Positions 16,668-25,084 of a stretch of DNA of 64,000 bases are shown here, piece after piece; position 1 is the first letter of the stretch, and each line of letters opens with the position of its first letter. The translations under genes were made by a program, and so were the position numbers. Origin of the DNA: Chelatococcus sp. YT9 (GTDB lineage Bacteria > Pseudomonadota > Alphaproteobacteria > Rhizobiales > Beijerinckiaceae); the NCBI RefSeq assembly GCF_018398315.1, contig NZ_JAHBRW010000002.1:1286637-1350636 (forward strand). The letters are read 5' to 3'. The notes under the pieces are model-generated. The model saw only the letters and a program-made list of their open reading frames with translations. It did no database searches and was not told the DNA's origin.

Positions 16668-18233
16668 ATGATGCACCTGAACACTCCATCCTTCGCTGTT
16701 CGTACCGGGTCCGCCCGCGGAATGATCGTTGCCGACGGTATCCGGGCAGCCGCCGGCAGAACACCCTCGAAGACGGCGATCATCGCAGGGGAGCGGCGTC
16801 TCACCTTCGCCGCCCTGATCGAGCGGATTGACCGGGTTGCCAATCTTGCACATGCCGGACTCGGGTTGCGCCATGGCGATCGCGCGGCGATACTCTCCCC
16901 GAACTGCCTCGAATATATGGAAATCATCGCGGGCCTGTCCTCAGCGGGTGTTGCCACAGCGGCGATCGGCCCGGTTGCATCCGAGCCGGAAATTCGCTTC
17001 ATTTGCGAGGATTCCGCGGCGCGGGTCCTTTTCGTTGATCCCGCACTCGAGGAAAAGGCGAGGGCCTGTGTGCCGCCGGGTGTTGAGCGCATCATTTCGC
17101 TCGGTGCGCCTTACGAGGAGCTGCTTGCCCAATCCTCGTCGAGGCTGTGTCCTGTCGAGGTCGGCGAGACCGACATTTTCAGTATTCCTTACACATCCGG
17201 AGCGACCGGCCGCCCCAAGGGCGTGTTGCTTTCTCATCGAAGCCGTGTGCTCTCCGCCTTTTGCCTGGCCACGGAGCATGGCAGTTACACGCCGGACGAT
17301 CGTGCCGTGGCCACGACCCCTATGTTCCATGGCGCGGGCCTTCTCATGGCTTTAGCGCCGATATTCTTCGGCGGCACTGTCGAAATTCTCAGTAAATTCA
17401 ATATCGAAACCCTGCTTGCAACGATCACCCGTCTGCAGGCTACGTCGGCCTATATGGTTCCGACACACCTCGCCGCCCTGCGCAATCTCGGCAGCAAGGC
17501 CGACCAGTACGACACGCGCTCGCTGCGGACCGTTGCATCCGGCACGGCACCCCTGTCGCAGGCCCTGAAAGAGGAAGCGATCGCGTATTTCGGCGAGGGC
17601 AAGCTCTATGAGCGCTATGGCTCGACCGAGGCGGGTGTAACATCATGCCTGCGGCCCCAGGATCAGCTGAGAAAGATCGCCTGTGTTGGTCTGCCGCTTC
17701 CCTTGACACGCCTCAAGGTGATGACCGAAGACGGACGACCGGCCGGAATCGACGAGGTCGGCGAACTGGCGATTGCCTCGCCCTACATGTTTTCAGGCTA
17801 CCTCAACCTCCCCGAACAAACAGCCCAATCGTTCCGCGATGGCTGGTTCATCAGCGGCGATCTGGCGCGCATTGATGAGGAGGGATATCTCTATTTGGTG
17901 GACCGCAAGAATGACATGATCATTTCAGGCGGTGAGAACATTTACCCGCGCGAGATCGAGGAAGTTCTACTTGCACATCCCGCCGTTGCCGAATGCGCCG
18001 TGACGAGTGTTCCCCACGCTTACTGGGGTGAGGCTGTCGCCGCTTTTGTTGGACTGCGTCAAGGGTTAACGGTCAGTGCTGAGGAACTGGCCGATGTTTG
18101 CCGGAGTAAGCTCTCGCGTTACAAGGTGCCGAAAGAGTTCATCTTTGTTGAGAAGCTGCCACGCAATAGCATGGGCAAGGTCCTGCGTCGGGAGCTGCGG
18201 GGCCTCCTGCCACCTGGATCCAGCGCTACATAA
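16668..18233 (+). CDS. AMP-dependent acyl-CoA synthetase/ligase
   Basis: 521 residues from the ATG at 16668 (a GTG at 16614 is an alternative; neither has a strong ribosome-binding site). ANL superfamily motifs in order: the P-loop-like 'YTSGATGRPKGV' (about 175-186), 'YGSTEAG' (the adenylation A5 motif), 'GWFISGDLARIDEEGYLYLVDRKNDMIISGGENIYPREIEEVLLAHP' (A7-A8 hinge) and the catalytic Lys in 'PRNSMGKVLRREL' (A10). It activates a carboxylic acid with ATP and joins it to CoA in the cytoplasm. The hinge 'ISGGENIYP' is common to medium-chain and aromatic acid ligases. Its place between a GntR regulator and a Liv-type importer suggests a role in activating a catabolic intermediate; the acid cannot be identified. 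Confidence 0.88.
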   Translation: MMHLNTPSFAVRTGSARGMIVADGIRAAAGRTPSKTAIIAGERRLTFAALIERIDRVANLAHAGLGLRHGDRAAILSPNCLEYMEIIAGLSSAGVATAAIGPVASEPEIRFICEDSAARVLFVDPALEEKARACVPPGVERIISLGAPYEELLAQSSSRLCPVEVGETDIFSIPYTSGATGRPKGVLLSHRSRVLSAFCLATEHGSYTPDDRAVATTPMFHGAGLLMALAPIFFGGTVEILSKFNIETLLATITRLQATSAYMVPTHLAALRNLGSKADQYDTRSLRTVASGTAPLSQALKEEAIAYFGEGKLYERYGSTEAGVTSCLRPQDQLRKIACVGLPLPLTRLKVMTEDGRPAGIDEVGELAIASPYMFSGYLNLPEQTAQSFRDGWFISGDLARIDEEGYLYLVDRKNDMIISGGENIYPREIEEVLLAHPAVAECAVTSVPHAYWGEAVAAFVGLRQGLTVSAEELADVCRSKLSRYKVPKEFIFVEKLPRNSMGKVLRRELRGLLPPGSSAT

Positions 18234-18336
18234 GACGGGCCTTGGGGCACCGCGAGCGACCCGTATATCGGTGCGGATCGTACTGCGTCGGAATATCTCG
18301 TTCAAGGGGCATCGCCTGAACGAGGCCGGCGGGAGA

Positions 18337-18357
18337 TGGCGGGACGTCCGCCCGCCA
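18337..18357. terminator. GC-rich hairpin between convergent genes
   Basis: Seven-base arms TGGCGGG and CCCGCCA with a 7-nt loop in the 147-bp gap between the converging acyl-CoA synthetase and livF-like genes. No T-run follows, so terminator function is inferred from position and structure. Confidence 0.4.
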
Positions 18358-18380
18358 CCCTGCTCAGGGCTATCCCGCCG

Positions 18381-19127
18381 CTAGGCAGCGTTGGGACGCA
18401 TTCCCATATAGAGTTGCGCGACGCGCTCGTCTTCGAGAAGCGCCTGAGCGCGGTCTTCAAGACGAACCTTGCCCAGCTCAAGAACATAGCCGCGGTCGGC
18501 TGCGGCCAGGGCTTTGCGAACATTCTGCTCGACCATCAGAACAGATTTTCCGAGCTTGGCGAGGTCGCGCAAAACCGCGAAAACCTGGTCGACGATGCGC
18601 GGCGCGAGCCCGATGGACGGTTCGTCGAGCATTAGCACCTTCGGGTCCATCATCAGGGTTCGCGCGAGTTCCAGCTGTCGTTGCTGGCCGCCGGAGAGAC
18701 TTGAGGCCTGCAAGCCGCGCAGTTCCGCCAATGCCGGGAACATCGCCTCCATCTCCTCCTGCCGGCGCTTCAGAACGTTGCGATCCTTGATGAGGTACCC
18801 CCCCATCCTGATGTTCTCCGCCACGGTCAGCCGCGGAAATATGCTCCGACCCTGCGGGATATAGGCCAGACCTTCGAGCAGCAACTTCTGGGCTGGCAGG
18901 TTGGTGACATCCTCGCCATCGAGCTGCACATTGCCCTGCCGTACCTGGATCAGGTTCACGATGCCCTTGAGCAAAGTCGATTTGCCGGCGCCATTCTGAC
19001 CGATGACGCAGACGATCTCGCCCGGAGCGACATGGATATCGACACCATTGACAATCATGCGGCCGCCACCATAACCGGCCTTGAGATCACGAATGGCAAG
19101 GATTGGTTGGGATGCTTGTCCGCTCAT
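18381..19127 (-). CDS. livF: Branched-chain-amino-acid-type ABC transporter ATPase LivF
   Basis: 248 residues with Walker A 'GQNGAGKSTLL' (about 39-49), Q-loop 'AYIPQGRSIFPRLTVAENI', signature 'LSGGQQRQLELARTLM' and Walker B 'VLMLDEPSIGLAP'. The pattern 'YIPQGR.IFP.LTV' and the closing 'AYVLELG'-like strand ('GYVLELGKVRLEDRAQALL') identify the LivF half of HAAT-family importers. It is the last gene of the five-gene operon binding protein-LivH-LivM-LivG-LivF, starting 8 bp after livG. HAAT importers carry branched-chain amino acids, but in catabolic loci often urea, amides, or aromatic acids, so the solute should be taken from context rather than from the name. Confidence 0.93.
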   Translation of the reverse strand: MSGQASQPILAIRDLKAGYGGGRMIVNGVDIHVAPGEIVCVIGQNGAGKSTLLKGIVNLIQVRQGNVQLDGEDVTNLPAQKLLLEGLAYIPQGRSIFPRLTVAENIRMGGYLIKDRNVLKRRQEEMEAMFPALAELRGLQASSLSGGQQRQLELARTLMMDPKVLMLDEPSIGLAPRIVDQVFAVLRDLAKLGKSVLMVEQNVRKALAAADRGYVLELGKVRLEDRAQALLEDERVAQLYMGMRPNAA

Positions 19128-19135
19128 CTCGCGCC

Positions 19136-19885
19136 TCAGCTCAGATAGGCTTCGATAACCTGCGGACTGGCCTGAATGGCTGCCGGCGGTCCGTCCTCCA
19201 GGACCTTACCCTGGTGCAGGACGACAATGCGCTCGGCGACGGACATGATGAACTCCATGTTATGCTCGATGACCACGAGCAGGAGGCCCATCTTCGGCGC
19301 CTGATCGAGCAGAAAGTCATGCAGGATGTTCAGCAGCGTCGGGTTGACGCCCGAAGCAGGCTCGTCGAGCAGCAGCACCTTTGGAGATCCCATCAACGTC
19401 GAGGCGATCTCCACAAGGCGCTTCTGCCCGAAAGACAGGTCACTCGCCGGCCGGTTGGTGAAACGCTCCAGCCCAACCATCCGCAGAAGTTCGCGCGCTT
19501 TGTCGACGGTGGCGCGGCTATGTCCGCTGCCGCGAAAAATGCCCGCGATTTCGCTGCGCAAGGTCTTGTCCTGCGCCGAGAACAGCATGTTCTCCAGGCA
19601 AGTTGCCTCCGGCAGAACCCGGCATTCCTGGAAACTGCGAGCAAAGCCGAGGCGCGAGAGGCGGAACGGCGGCAGGCCATCGACGCGCTCACCCATGAAG
19701 CGGACCTCACCGCTGTCGGCGCTCTGGCGGCCGCAAATCACATCGAACAACGTCGTCTTGCCGGCACCGTTCGGGCCGATCAAGGCCACGATGCCCGGCT
19801 TGTCGACGCTGAAGCCCGCGCCGTCCAATGCGACAACGCCGCCGAAGCGTTTGGCGATGGCTGAGACCTCGAGAATTGGAGCCAT
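19136..19885 (-). CDS. livG: Branched-chain-amino-acid-type ABC transporter ATPase LivG
   Basis: 249 residues. Walker A 'GPNGAGKTTLFDVICG' (about 37-52), 'RSFQECRVLPEATCLENML' Q-loop region, signature 'LSFGQKRLVEIASTLM' and Walker B 'VLLLDEPASGVNP', then the LivG-specific 'VIEHNMEFIMSVAERIVVLHQGKVLEDGPP' H-loop block. LivG proteins commonly carry the 'PASG.N' form of Walker B seen here. The gene begins 4 bp after livM ends and is followed by livF. Together the two ATPases power import through LivHM. Nothing unusual is seen in length or motifs. Confidence 0.93.
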   Translation of the reverse strand: MAPILEVSAIAKRFGGVVALDGAGFSVDKPGIVALIGPNGAGKTTLFDVICGRQSADSGEVRFMGERVDGLPPFRLSRLGFARSFQECRVLPEATCLENMLFSAQDKTLRSEIAGIFRGSGHSRATVDKARELLRMVGLERFTNRPASDLSFGQKRLVEIASTLMGSPKVLLLDEPASGVNPTLLNILHDFLLDQAPKMGLLLVVIEHNMEFIMSVAERIVVLHQGKVLEDGPPAAIQASPQVIEAYLS

Positions 19886-19889
19886 CGGT

Positions 19890-20900
19890 CTATCCCTCGC
19901 TCTTCACGGTTCGGGTCGCGCCCGGCACCTCGTCCGCCATGCGATCGCGCTTCATTCGTGACCAGAAGCTATCGGCTAGGCCGAGCAGACCGCGATTGGC
20001 AAAGAGCGCGATGAAGACCAGAACGAAGCCGAAGACGATCAGACGGAATTCCGCAGCAACGCGCAAGAACTCAGGCAAGGCAATGAAGATGAACGCACCG
20101 AGAATGGGACCGGCGAGATAGCCGGGGCCGCCGACCAGGACGATGGCGACGACATTCATGCTGGCGTGCAGATCAAACATCGTCGGCGCCGCGACGCGCA
20201 GGAAGGTGACACTCAAGGCGCCACCTACGCCTGCGATCGCCGATGAGATGACAAACACCGCAAGTTTGTGCGCAAAGACGTCGACGCCCCGCGAGGCGGC
20301 CATGGTCTCGTCCTGGCGGATGGCAGCGAGCGAGAATCCGAAGGGTGATCGCGCGATGAGCCATTGCACGAACAAGGTTCCCAGCATGGTGAGCAGCGCG
20401 AGCCAGTAGAATCCCCGGGGTGTCCTGAACTCGATGGTCAAATCGCCTATCGAGAGTGGCCGCGGTCGCGGAACACCCGGTAGACCCTGCGCGCCACCGG
20501 TAATGCCATCGAGGTTATTGAAGAACGTGTAGAGGATCATCCCGACGCCCAGCGTCACGATGACGAAGAAGTGACTCCGCAGCCTGAGGCAGGGGATGCC
20601 GACGAGCAAGCCTACAAAGCCGGCGACTATTGCGGCCGCGAGCATCGCTTCCGGCAGCGCCCACCCGGCATTCTTCATGAGAAGCGCAGCCGTGTAGCCA
20701 CCGACGCCGGTGAAGGCCATGTGCCCCAGTGACAATAGGCCTGCCTGACCATAGAGCAGGTTAAGGCCGATAGCCGGGATGATCGCGCACAGCGTCAACG
20801 TGAGCGTGTTCACAATATAGGGCTGGTCAGGCAGTAGAACTGGAATGAGGGCCGCAACGATGATCGTGGCAACCAGCGCGAGAAGCTTCAAAGACCTCAT
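19890..20900 (-). CDS. livM: Branched-chain-amino-acid-type ABC transporter permease LivM
   Basis: 336 residues, nine to ten hydrophobic segments. The family block 'YGQAGLLSLGHMAFTGVGGYTAALL' (about 49-73) and the coupling loop 'AAIRQDETMAASRGVDVFAHKLAVFVISSAIAGVGGAL' (about 190-230) are diagnostic of LivM. The ATG overlaps the LivH stop (ATGA at 20897-20900), indicating coupled translation of the two permease halves. The C-terminal 'GLLGLADSFWSRMKRD' is a normal cytoplasmic tail. It forms the inner-membrane channel with LivH. Confidence 0.93.
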   Translation of the reverse strand: MRSLKLLALVATIIVAALIPVLLPDQPYIVNTLTLTLCAIIPAIGLNLLYGQAGLLSLGHMAFTGVGGYTAALLMKNAGWALPEAMLAAAIVAGFVGLLVGIPCLRLRSHFFVIVTLGVGMILYTFFNNLDGITGGAQGLPGVPRPRPLSIGDLTIEFRTPRGFYWLALLTMLGTLFVQWLIARSPFGFSLAAIRQDETMAASRGVDVFAHKLAVFVISSAIAGVGGALSVTFLRVAAPTMFDLHASMNVVAIVLVGGPGYLAGPILGAFIFIALPEFLRVAAEFRLIVFGFVLVFIALFANRGLLGLADSFWSRMKRDRMADEVPGATRTVKSEG

Positions 20901-21769
20901 GGCTCACCACGCTCCCGCTTGCCGAACAGACCATAGGGGCGGAAGAGGAGAATGCCGATAAGGGCCGCAAAGACCACCGCATCGCGGTAGTCCGTCGGCA
21001 GCACAAGCGTGGCCTGCGCCTCCAAGACCCCGATCAGAAATCCACCAACGATCGCGCCCGGAACGCTACCCATCCCGCCAAGCACAATGGCAGTGAGGCC
21101 CTTTAACAGCGGTAGGTCGCCCATCGCCGGCGAGATGAGGAAGAGTGGGCCAAGGAGCGCCCCAGCCAACGCTGCGAGTGCGGTCGCCAGTGCGAAAGTC
21201 ATTAGAAAGATGCTATCAGGGTTTACACCGACGACCCGCGCCGCCTCCAGGTTCTGGCTGGTCGCACGAAGGGCAGTGCCAAGCCGCGTGTGGCGCAGGA
21301 AAAGATCAAGGCCGATGACAGCGATCAGTGCCACGCCGATGATTACGAAATGCTGGGCGGTGAAGCTCAAGGGTCCCAGCCTTATCTTACTTTCGACGGT
21401 TTCAACGCGCATGTGTAGCGCGAGCGGCCCGAAGAAGTAGATGATGCTGTTCTGCACGATCATGATCAGCCCCATGGAGGCCACGATCTGCATGCTGAGA
21501 CTGCCGCGCAGATGCCGGAAAATGCCTTTCTCGAGCAGGCAGCCGACCAGAGCCAGTACAAGCATGGACCCAAGTATCGCGAGGAAGTAATTCCCGGTCA
21601 ATTGCACAAATATAACTTGGCAGGCATAAGCGCCTGCCATGAAGAGAACGCCATGGGAAAAATTGAGAACGTGCATGACGCCGTAGATCAGCACCATTCC
21701 AAGCGCGAACAGGGCATAAATGGCCCCCATCATCAGTCCGTTCATGCCCTGTTCGGCAAAGGCTAACAT
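20897..21769 (-). CDS. livH: Branched-chain-amino-acid-type ABC transporter permease LivH
   Basis: 290 residues from the ATG at 21769, which has GGAG eight bases upstream; a GTG three codons earlier (21778) is possible but poorly spaced. LivH hallmarks are 'GLMMGAIYALFALGMVLIYGVMHVLNFSHGVLFMAGAY' at the N-terminus and the coupling loop 'TRLGTALRATSQNLEAARVVGVNPDSIFLMTFALATALAALAGALLG'. It is the first of the two permeases, 33 bp downstream of the binding protein. The hydrophobic pattern and length are normal for the family. Confidence 0.93.
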   Translation of the reverse strand: MLAFAEQGMNGLMMGAIYALFALGMVLIYGVMHVLNFSHGVLFMAGAYACQVIFVQLTGNYFLAILGSMLVLALVGCLLEKGIFRHLRGSLSMQIVASMGLIMIVQNSIIYFFGPLALHMRVETVESKIRLGPLSFTAQHFVIIGVALIAVIGLDLFLRHTRLGTALRATSQNLEAARVVGVNPDSIFLMTFALATALAALAGALLGPLFLISPAMGDLPLLKGLTAIVLGGMGSVPGAIVGGFLIGVLEAQATLVLPTDYRDAVVFAALIGILLFRPYGLFGKRERGEP

Positions 21770-21802
21770 GCCTTTCACTCCAATCCGGGAAATGTTATGC
21801 GG

Positions 21803-22966
21803 TCAGCTGCTGCAAGCCGCAGCGAGAGCATGCGGCATGGCGATTTGGCGTGTGCCGTCTTTACACCACTGGGTGACATAGAAGAGTGGAGTAGCCTGGT
21901 TGTTCTTGTCGAACTTCAACTCCCCGGTTACGCCGTGGTGGGCGATCGTGGCAAGTGCATTGCGGATCGCTTCGCCGTCGCTAACGCTCGCAGCCTTCCT
22001 CATCGCCTCCACCGCAATCATCAGCCCGTCATAGGATTGAGCGGCGAAGGCATGGGTCTCAGCGCCGAAGCGAGCCTTATAGGCCTCCGTGAAGGTCTTG
22101 GCCTTCTCGCCGGGAGCGGTTAGCGCAAAGGCGGAGCCCTGGACCATTCCAGCGACATAATTTGCGTTCAAGCGGTGCAGGAAGCGGTCCGAGTCCATCG
22201 CGAGCGTCCCGATGATTTGCACATCAAGGCCCGCATCGCGGATCTGCTTGATAGCGAGCGCGCCTGCTTCCTCATCCATGCCCAACACGACCGCCTTGGC
22301 GCCAGAGTTGCGAATGTTCGTGATGTGACTTGAGAAGTCGACTTCGCCGACATTGTAGAAGCCGATGTAGCCGGACTTGATTGTCTCCGGCAGGATCGCG
22401 CGCCGTCCGGCAACAGCGCCTCGTCCCGTGTCATTATTGAACGTGAGCTCCGCAACTGGGCTCAAGTTCCTCGCGACGATGAAGTCAACCAGCATGCGGT
22501 TCTGCGCAGCGTTGGGAGCATTGACTCGGAACAGATAGGAATTGCCCTGGGTCGTCAGATTATCGGCGGTCGGCACCGTGAGGATGAGGGGAACCTTATA
22601 TTCTTGAGCGATAGGGGCCTCCGCCGCGGCCACGGGCGTGCACAGCTCGCCGAGAGTGATAGGCACTTTGTCGACGCTGGCGAGGCGCTCCATGATCGCG
22701 GCACCCTCGGCGACATTGCAGCGGGAGTCATAGATCTTGAGGGCGACCCTGTAGGTCTTGTCCCCGATCTTCACGCCGCCTGACTTATTGATGTCTTCTT
22801 CGGCGAGCTTGAAGCCGTTGATCTGGTAAGATCCCGGCGCTGCCATAGGTCCAGTCGTCGCGCTGATGATTCCGATCGTCACCACGTCGTCGGCATAGGC
22901 GGATACTCCACCGAAACAGGCCGCCATCGAGAACGCGGCGGCGAGCGTTGATCTATACCTCGTCAT
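21803..22966 (-). CDS. ABC transporter substrate-binding protein, Liv/HAAT type
   Basis: 387 residues. A Sec signal peptide (about 1-25, ending 'GVSAYA') precedes a type-I periplasmic binding protein (Peripla_BP_6): 'VVTIGIISATTGPMAAPGSYQINGFKLAEEDINKSGG', 'GAAIMERLASVDKVPITLGELCTPVAAAEAPIAQEYKVPLI', 'FAAQSYDGLMIAVEAMRKA'. It heads the liv-like operon. It is clearly paralogous to the orphan binding protein at 27822 (shared 'GELC.PVAAAEAP', 'NNDTGRG', 'NVGEVDFSSH.TNIRNSGAKAVVL.MDEE'). That branch is not the classical LivJ/LivK, so the ligand may be an amide, acid or aromatic rather than leucine. A GTTATATT half-site lies 15 bp upstream of the start. Confidence 0.9.
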   Translation of the reverse strand: MTRYRSTLAAAFSMAACFGGVSAYADDVVTIGIISATTGPMAAPGSYQINGFKLAEEDINKSGGVKIGDKTYRVALKIYDSRCNVAEGAAIMERLASVDKVPITLGELCTPVAAAEAPIAQEYKVPLILTVPTADNLTTQGNSYLFRVNAPNAAQNRMLVDFIVARNLSPVAELTFNNDTGRGAVAGRRAILPETIKSGYIGFYNVGEVDFSSHITNIRNSGAKAVVLGMDEEAGALAIKQIRDAGLDVQIIGTLAMDSDRFLHRLNANYVAGMVQGSAFALTAPGEKAKTFTEAYKARFGAETHAFAAQSYDGLMIAVEAMRKAASVSDGEAIRNALATIAHHGVTGELKFDKNNQATPLFYVTQWCKDGTRQIAMPHALAAACSS

Positions 22967-23355
22967 CTTACGTCCCCTCAGTTATATTTTTTGGGTGTCA
23001 CGGAATCCCCTCTACATATCACATCACGCTTCTGTTGTGACGCCGCCGTTACTGGCAATACCGGTGAACGGTGCCAAATACATCAATGATCGTGTCAGAC
23101 AGATCGGCTGCTTCTCGACCTGCGCAGTGACGAGCCGACATGCTTGACGCCGGCAGCTGCCGGTCGCGCGCTGCTGTCCGGTCCGCTGCCGTCTTGATGG
23201 GTGGAGACACAAGGGATGTAGCGTCTTGCGGCCTGAACGCTCGTGACAACACAGACCCGTGCCCCAAAACCAATTTCGCCCCTCCCCCCGACCGTAACGG
23301 CTCCCACTAAGTCGCGCATTGGGTGCCCTCAGTTCGACGCGGGAGAAGTGTCCGC
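22967..23355. other. Intergenic region upstream of the liv-like operon
   Basis: 389 bp. It carries a GTTATATT element at 22981-22988 near the binding-protein start and a perfect 14-bp palindrome CCGGCAGCTGCCGG at 23150-23163. Open frames here are short and GC-driven; I see no gene. Confidence 0.45.
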
Positions 23356-24537
23356 TCAGTTCTTGAGGGATTGCTTAGCTTGCTGTTCGGCCTCGTGCTT
23401 CTCGAACATCTTGCGCTGGGCGACGGCCGAGCGCGAGCCATACTCCATCCCGTGCTCGGTTGACCACTTCAGCGACTCGTCGCGATTCCGGTTTGCGCCG
23501 CTGAAATGCGGAATGACATACCGCGCGACCAGCTCCCATGACTTCTTGGTGGCCTCGAAATCTGCCCAATTATGCGCGACTTGCAAGAAAGCACCGAAGT
23601 CGCCCTGTTTTTCGTAGAGCTGCTCAATCTTCGCGATCAGATCGTCCGGCGTGCCGATGACGCCGCCGTGGTCCTTGACGACTGCCTCGACCAGCCCCTC
23701 GAAAGTCTCACCGCGTGTCTTACGTTTGATCGTCGGATTGACGGCCTCCCGGTAATCGAGCCAGTGGCGCAGGCCGAACTTGACGTTCTCAATTGCCTGT
23801 TCGCGCGTCTCCGCGATGTGGGTGAGCCCGGCGAGGCGTAAGCGCGACCGGTCCATGACGCGTCCATGCTCGGCGGCAACTTCATTCGCGATGCGCCAAT
23901 TGGTGCCGAGCACATCGAAGCCCGTTGGGCTGGTCGCTGCAACGCACAACATTCCGAGTCCATACTTGCCCGCGTTGCGGCCACCGGAAGGTGTAAGCGT
24001 GCTGGCAACACAGACTTCCAGATGTGGCTTGGTATAGGGCAGCAAATGGACACGTGCGTCGACCAGATTGTACCACTCGGTCTTCTCGGTCACCGTCTGT
24101 CCATCGAGCAGACGCAGGATCACGTCGAGCGCCTCGGACATGCGATCCCGCAATTTCTCGGGCTCGATGCCCATCATTATGGCATCCGCGGTGAGGAGCC
24201 CCGGTCCAACACCCACCATGATACGGCCGCGGGTCTGATGATCGAGCTGCGTGATGCGATTGGCCACGTTCAACGGCGAATGATAGGGGAGGGATATGAC
24301 ACCTGTACCGAGCCGAATACGCCTGGTACGTTCCGCGACCGCCGCGATGAAGAGTTCGGGACTCGCGATGATCTCCGCACCGGATGAGTGGTGTTCACCG
24401 ATCCAAGCCTCTTCGTAACCAAGTCGATCGAGATGTTCTACAAGCTCCATGTCCCGCTGGATGGCAAGAGTTGGATTCTCCTTGTTTGGGTGAATCGGTG
24501 GGAGAAACATGCCATGCCGAAGCGGAATAGAAGCCAT
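23356..24537 (-). CDS. LLM-class flavin-dependent monooxygenase, limonene 1,2-monooxygenase (LimB)-like
   Basis: 393 residues, bacterial-luciferase-like TIM barrel. The N-terminus 'PLRHGMFLPPIHPNKENPTLAIQRDMELVEHLDRLGYEEAWIGEHHSSG' matches the LimB-type branch. Further blocks are 'RIRLGTGVISLPYHSPLNVANRITQLDHQTRGRIMVGVGPGLL' and the flavin-phosphate segment 'GTPDDLIAKIEQLYEKQGDFGAFLQVAHNWADFEATKKSWEL'. Such enzymes use reduced FMN, supplied by a separate reductase, to oxygenate organic substrates. No reductase gene is visible in the window. It is divergent from a PrpB-like lyase across 547 bp and precedes the liv-like operon on the same strand. LimB similarity is remembered; the true substrate is unknown. 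Confidence 0.82.
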   Translation of the reverse strand: MASIPLRHGMFLPPIHPNKENPTLAIQRDMELVEHLDRLGYEEAWIGEHHSSGAEIIASPELFIAAVAERTRRIRLGTGVISLPYHSPLNVANRITQLDHQTRGRIMVGVGPGLLTADAIMMGIEPEKLRDRMSEALDVILRLLDGQTVTEKTEWYNLVDARVHLLPYTKPHLEVCVASTLTPSGGRNAGKYGLGMLCVAATSPTGFDVLGTNWRIANEVAAEHGRVMDRSRLRLAGLTHIAETREQAIENVKFGLRHWLDYREAVNPTIKRKTRGETFEGLVEAVVKDHGGVIGTPDDLIAKIEQLYEKQGDFGAFLQVAHNWADFEATKKSWELVARYVIPHFSGANRNRDESLKWSTEHGMEYGSRSAVAQRKMFEKHEAEQQAKQSLKN

Positions 24538-25084
24538 TGAAGTCCACCCACTCTAGAAGCTGTCGTTGTTGCTCTGGCGTCAACGTCTGGAACGCAAGCC
24601 GGCAATTCTCGTCAACTGCGAAGTGCAGTCACCTTTCTTATAATTATAAATGTATAACAATACGCTTTGGGGGTGGCAAGGCGATTAGAGTGACGGGAAG
24701 TGAATTATAGCCGCAGCAATAGCTGCCGCGCAATTTGGCTCTGACTGCACGTTTGGGAAATGGGTCCACGGATCCAACGCTGTTCGCCGGGGCGCCCTGA
24801 TACGCGCGGGCCGTTATCAATGCACAACGTTCCCACCTCGTTCGCTTGACAGACTCGTGATATGTATTAATGATATGACAAGTAGCGTATAGCCCTTGTC
24901 ATATGGCTCCCGCTCTTGATTGGTGCAGTGGTGCCGATCTTTTTGCGGCGGCGTCGGCTGATTGATATGGGTTGGGCTGCCATTCCGGCAAAGGGGAAGT
25001 CTCTCGGCGCGGGGCGCCTGGCCTCGACGACGCGAATAAATCATGTGGGCGTTTCCGAGTATTAGGTTGGAGAATCGAAGAATT
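24538..25084. other. Divergent promoter region with AT-rich palindromes
   Basis: 547 bp between the LLM monooxygenase and the PrpB-like lyase. It is much more AT-rich than the genes near 24630-24670, with the perfect 12-bp palindrome TTATAATTATAA at 24638-24649 followed by TGTATAACAATACG, and near 24857-24877 (GATATGTATTAATGATATG). No gene is visible. Confidence 0.5.
24638..24649. promoter_or_regulatory. Perfect 12-bp palindrome, candidate operator
   Basis: TTATAATTATAA lies about 100 bp upstream of the LimB-like gene in an AT-rich island. Its neighbour TGTATAACAATACG resembles part of the 10461 element, so it may belong to the same regulon. Confidence 0.4.

Noticed and set aside
23150-23163. 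Palindrome CCGGCAGCTGCCGG as a terminator or operator
   Set aside because: It is perfect but short-looped and GC-rich, with no T-run, far from gene starts; such palindromes can arise by chance in GC-rich DNA.
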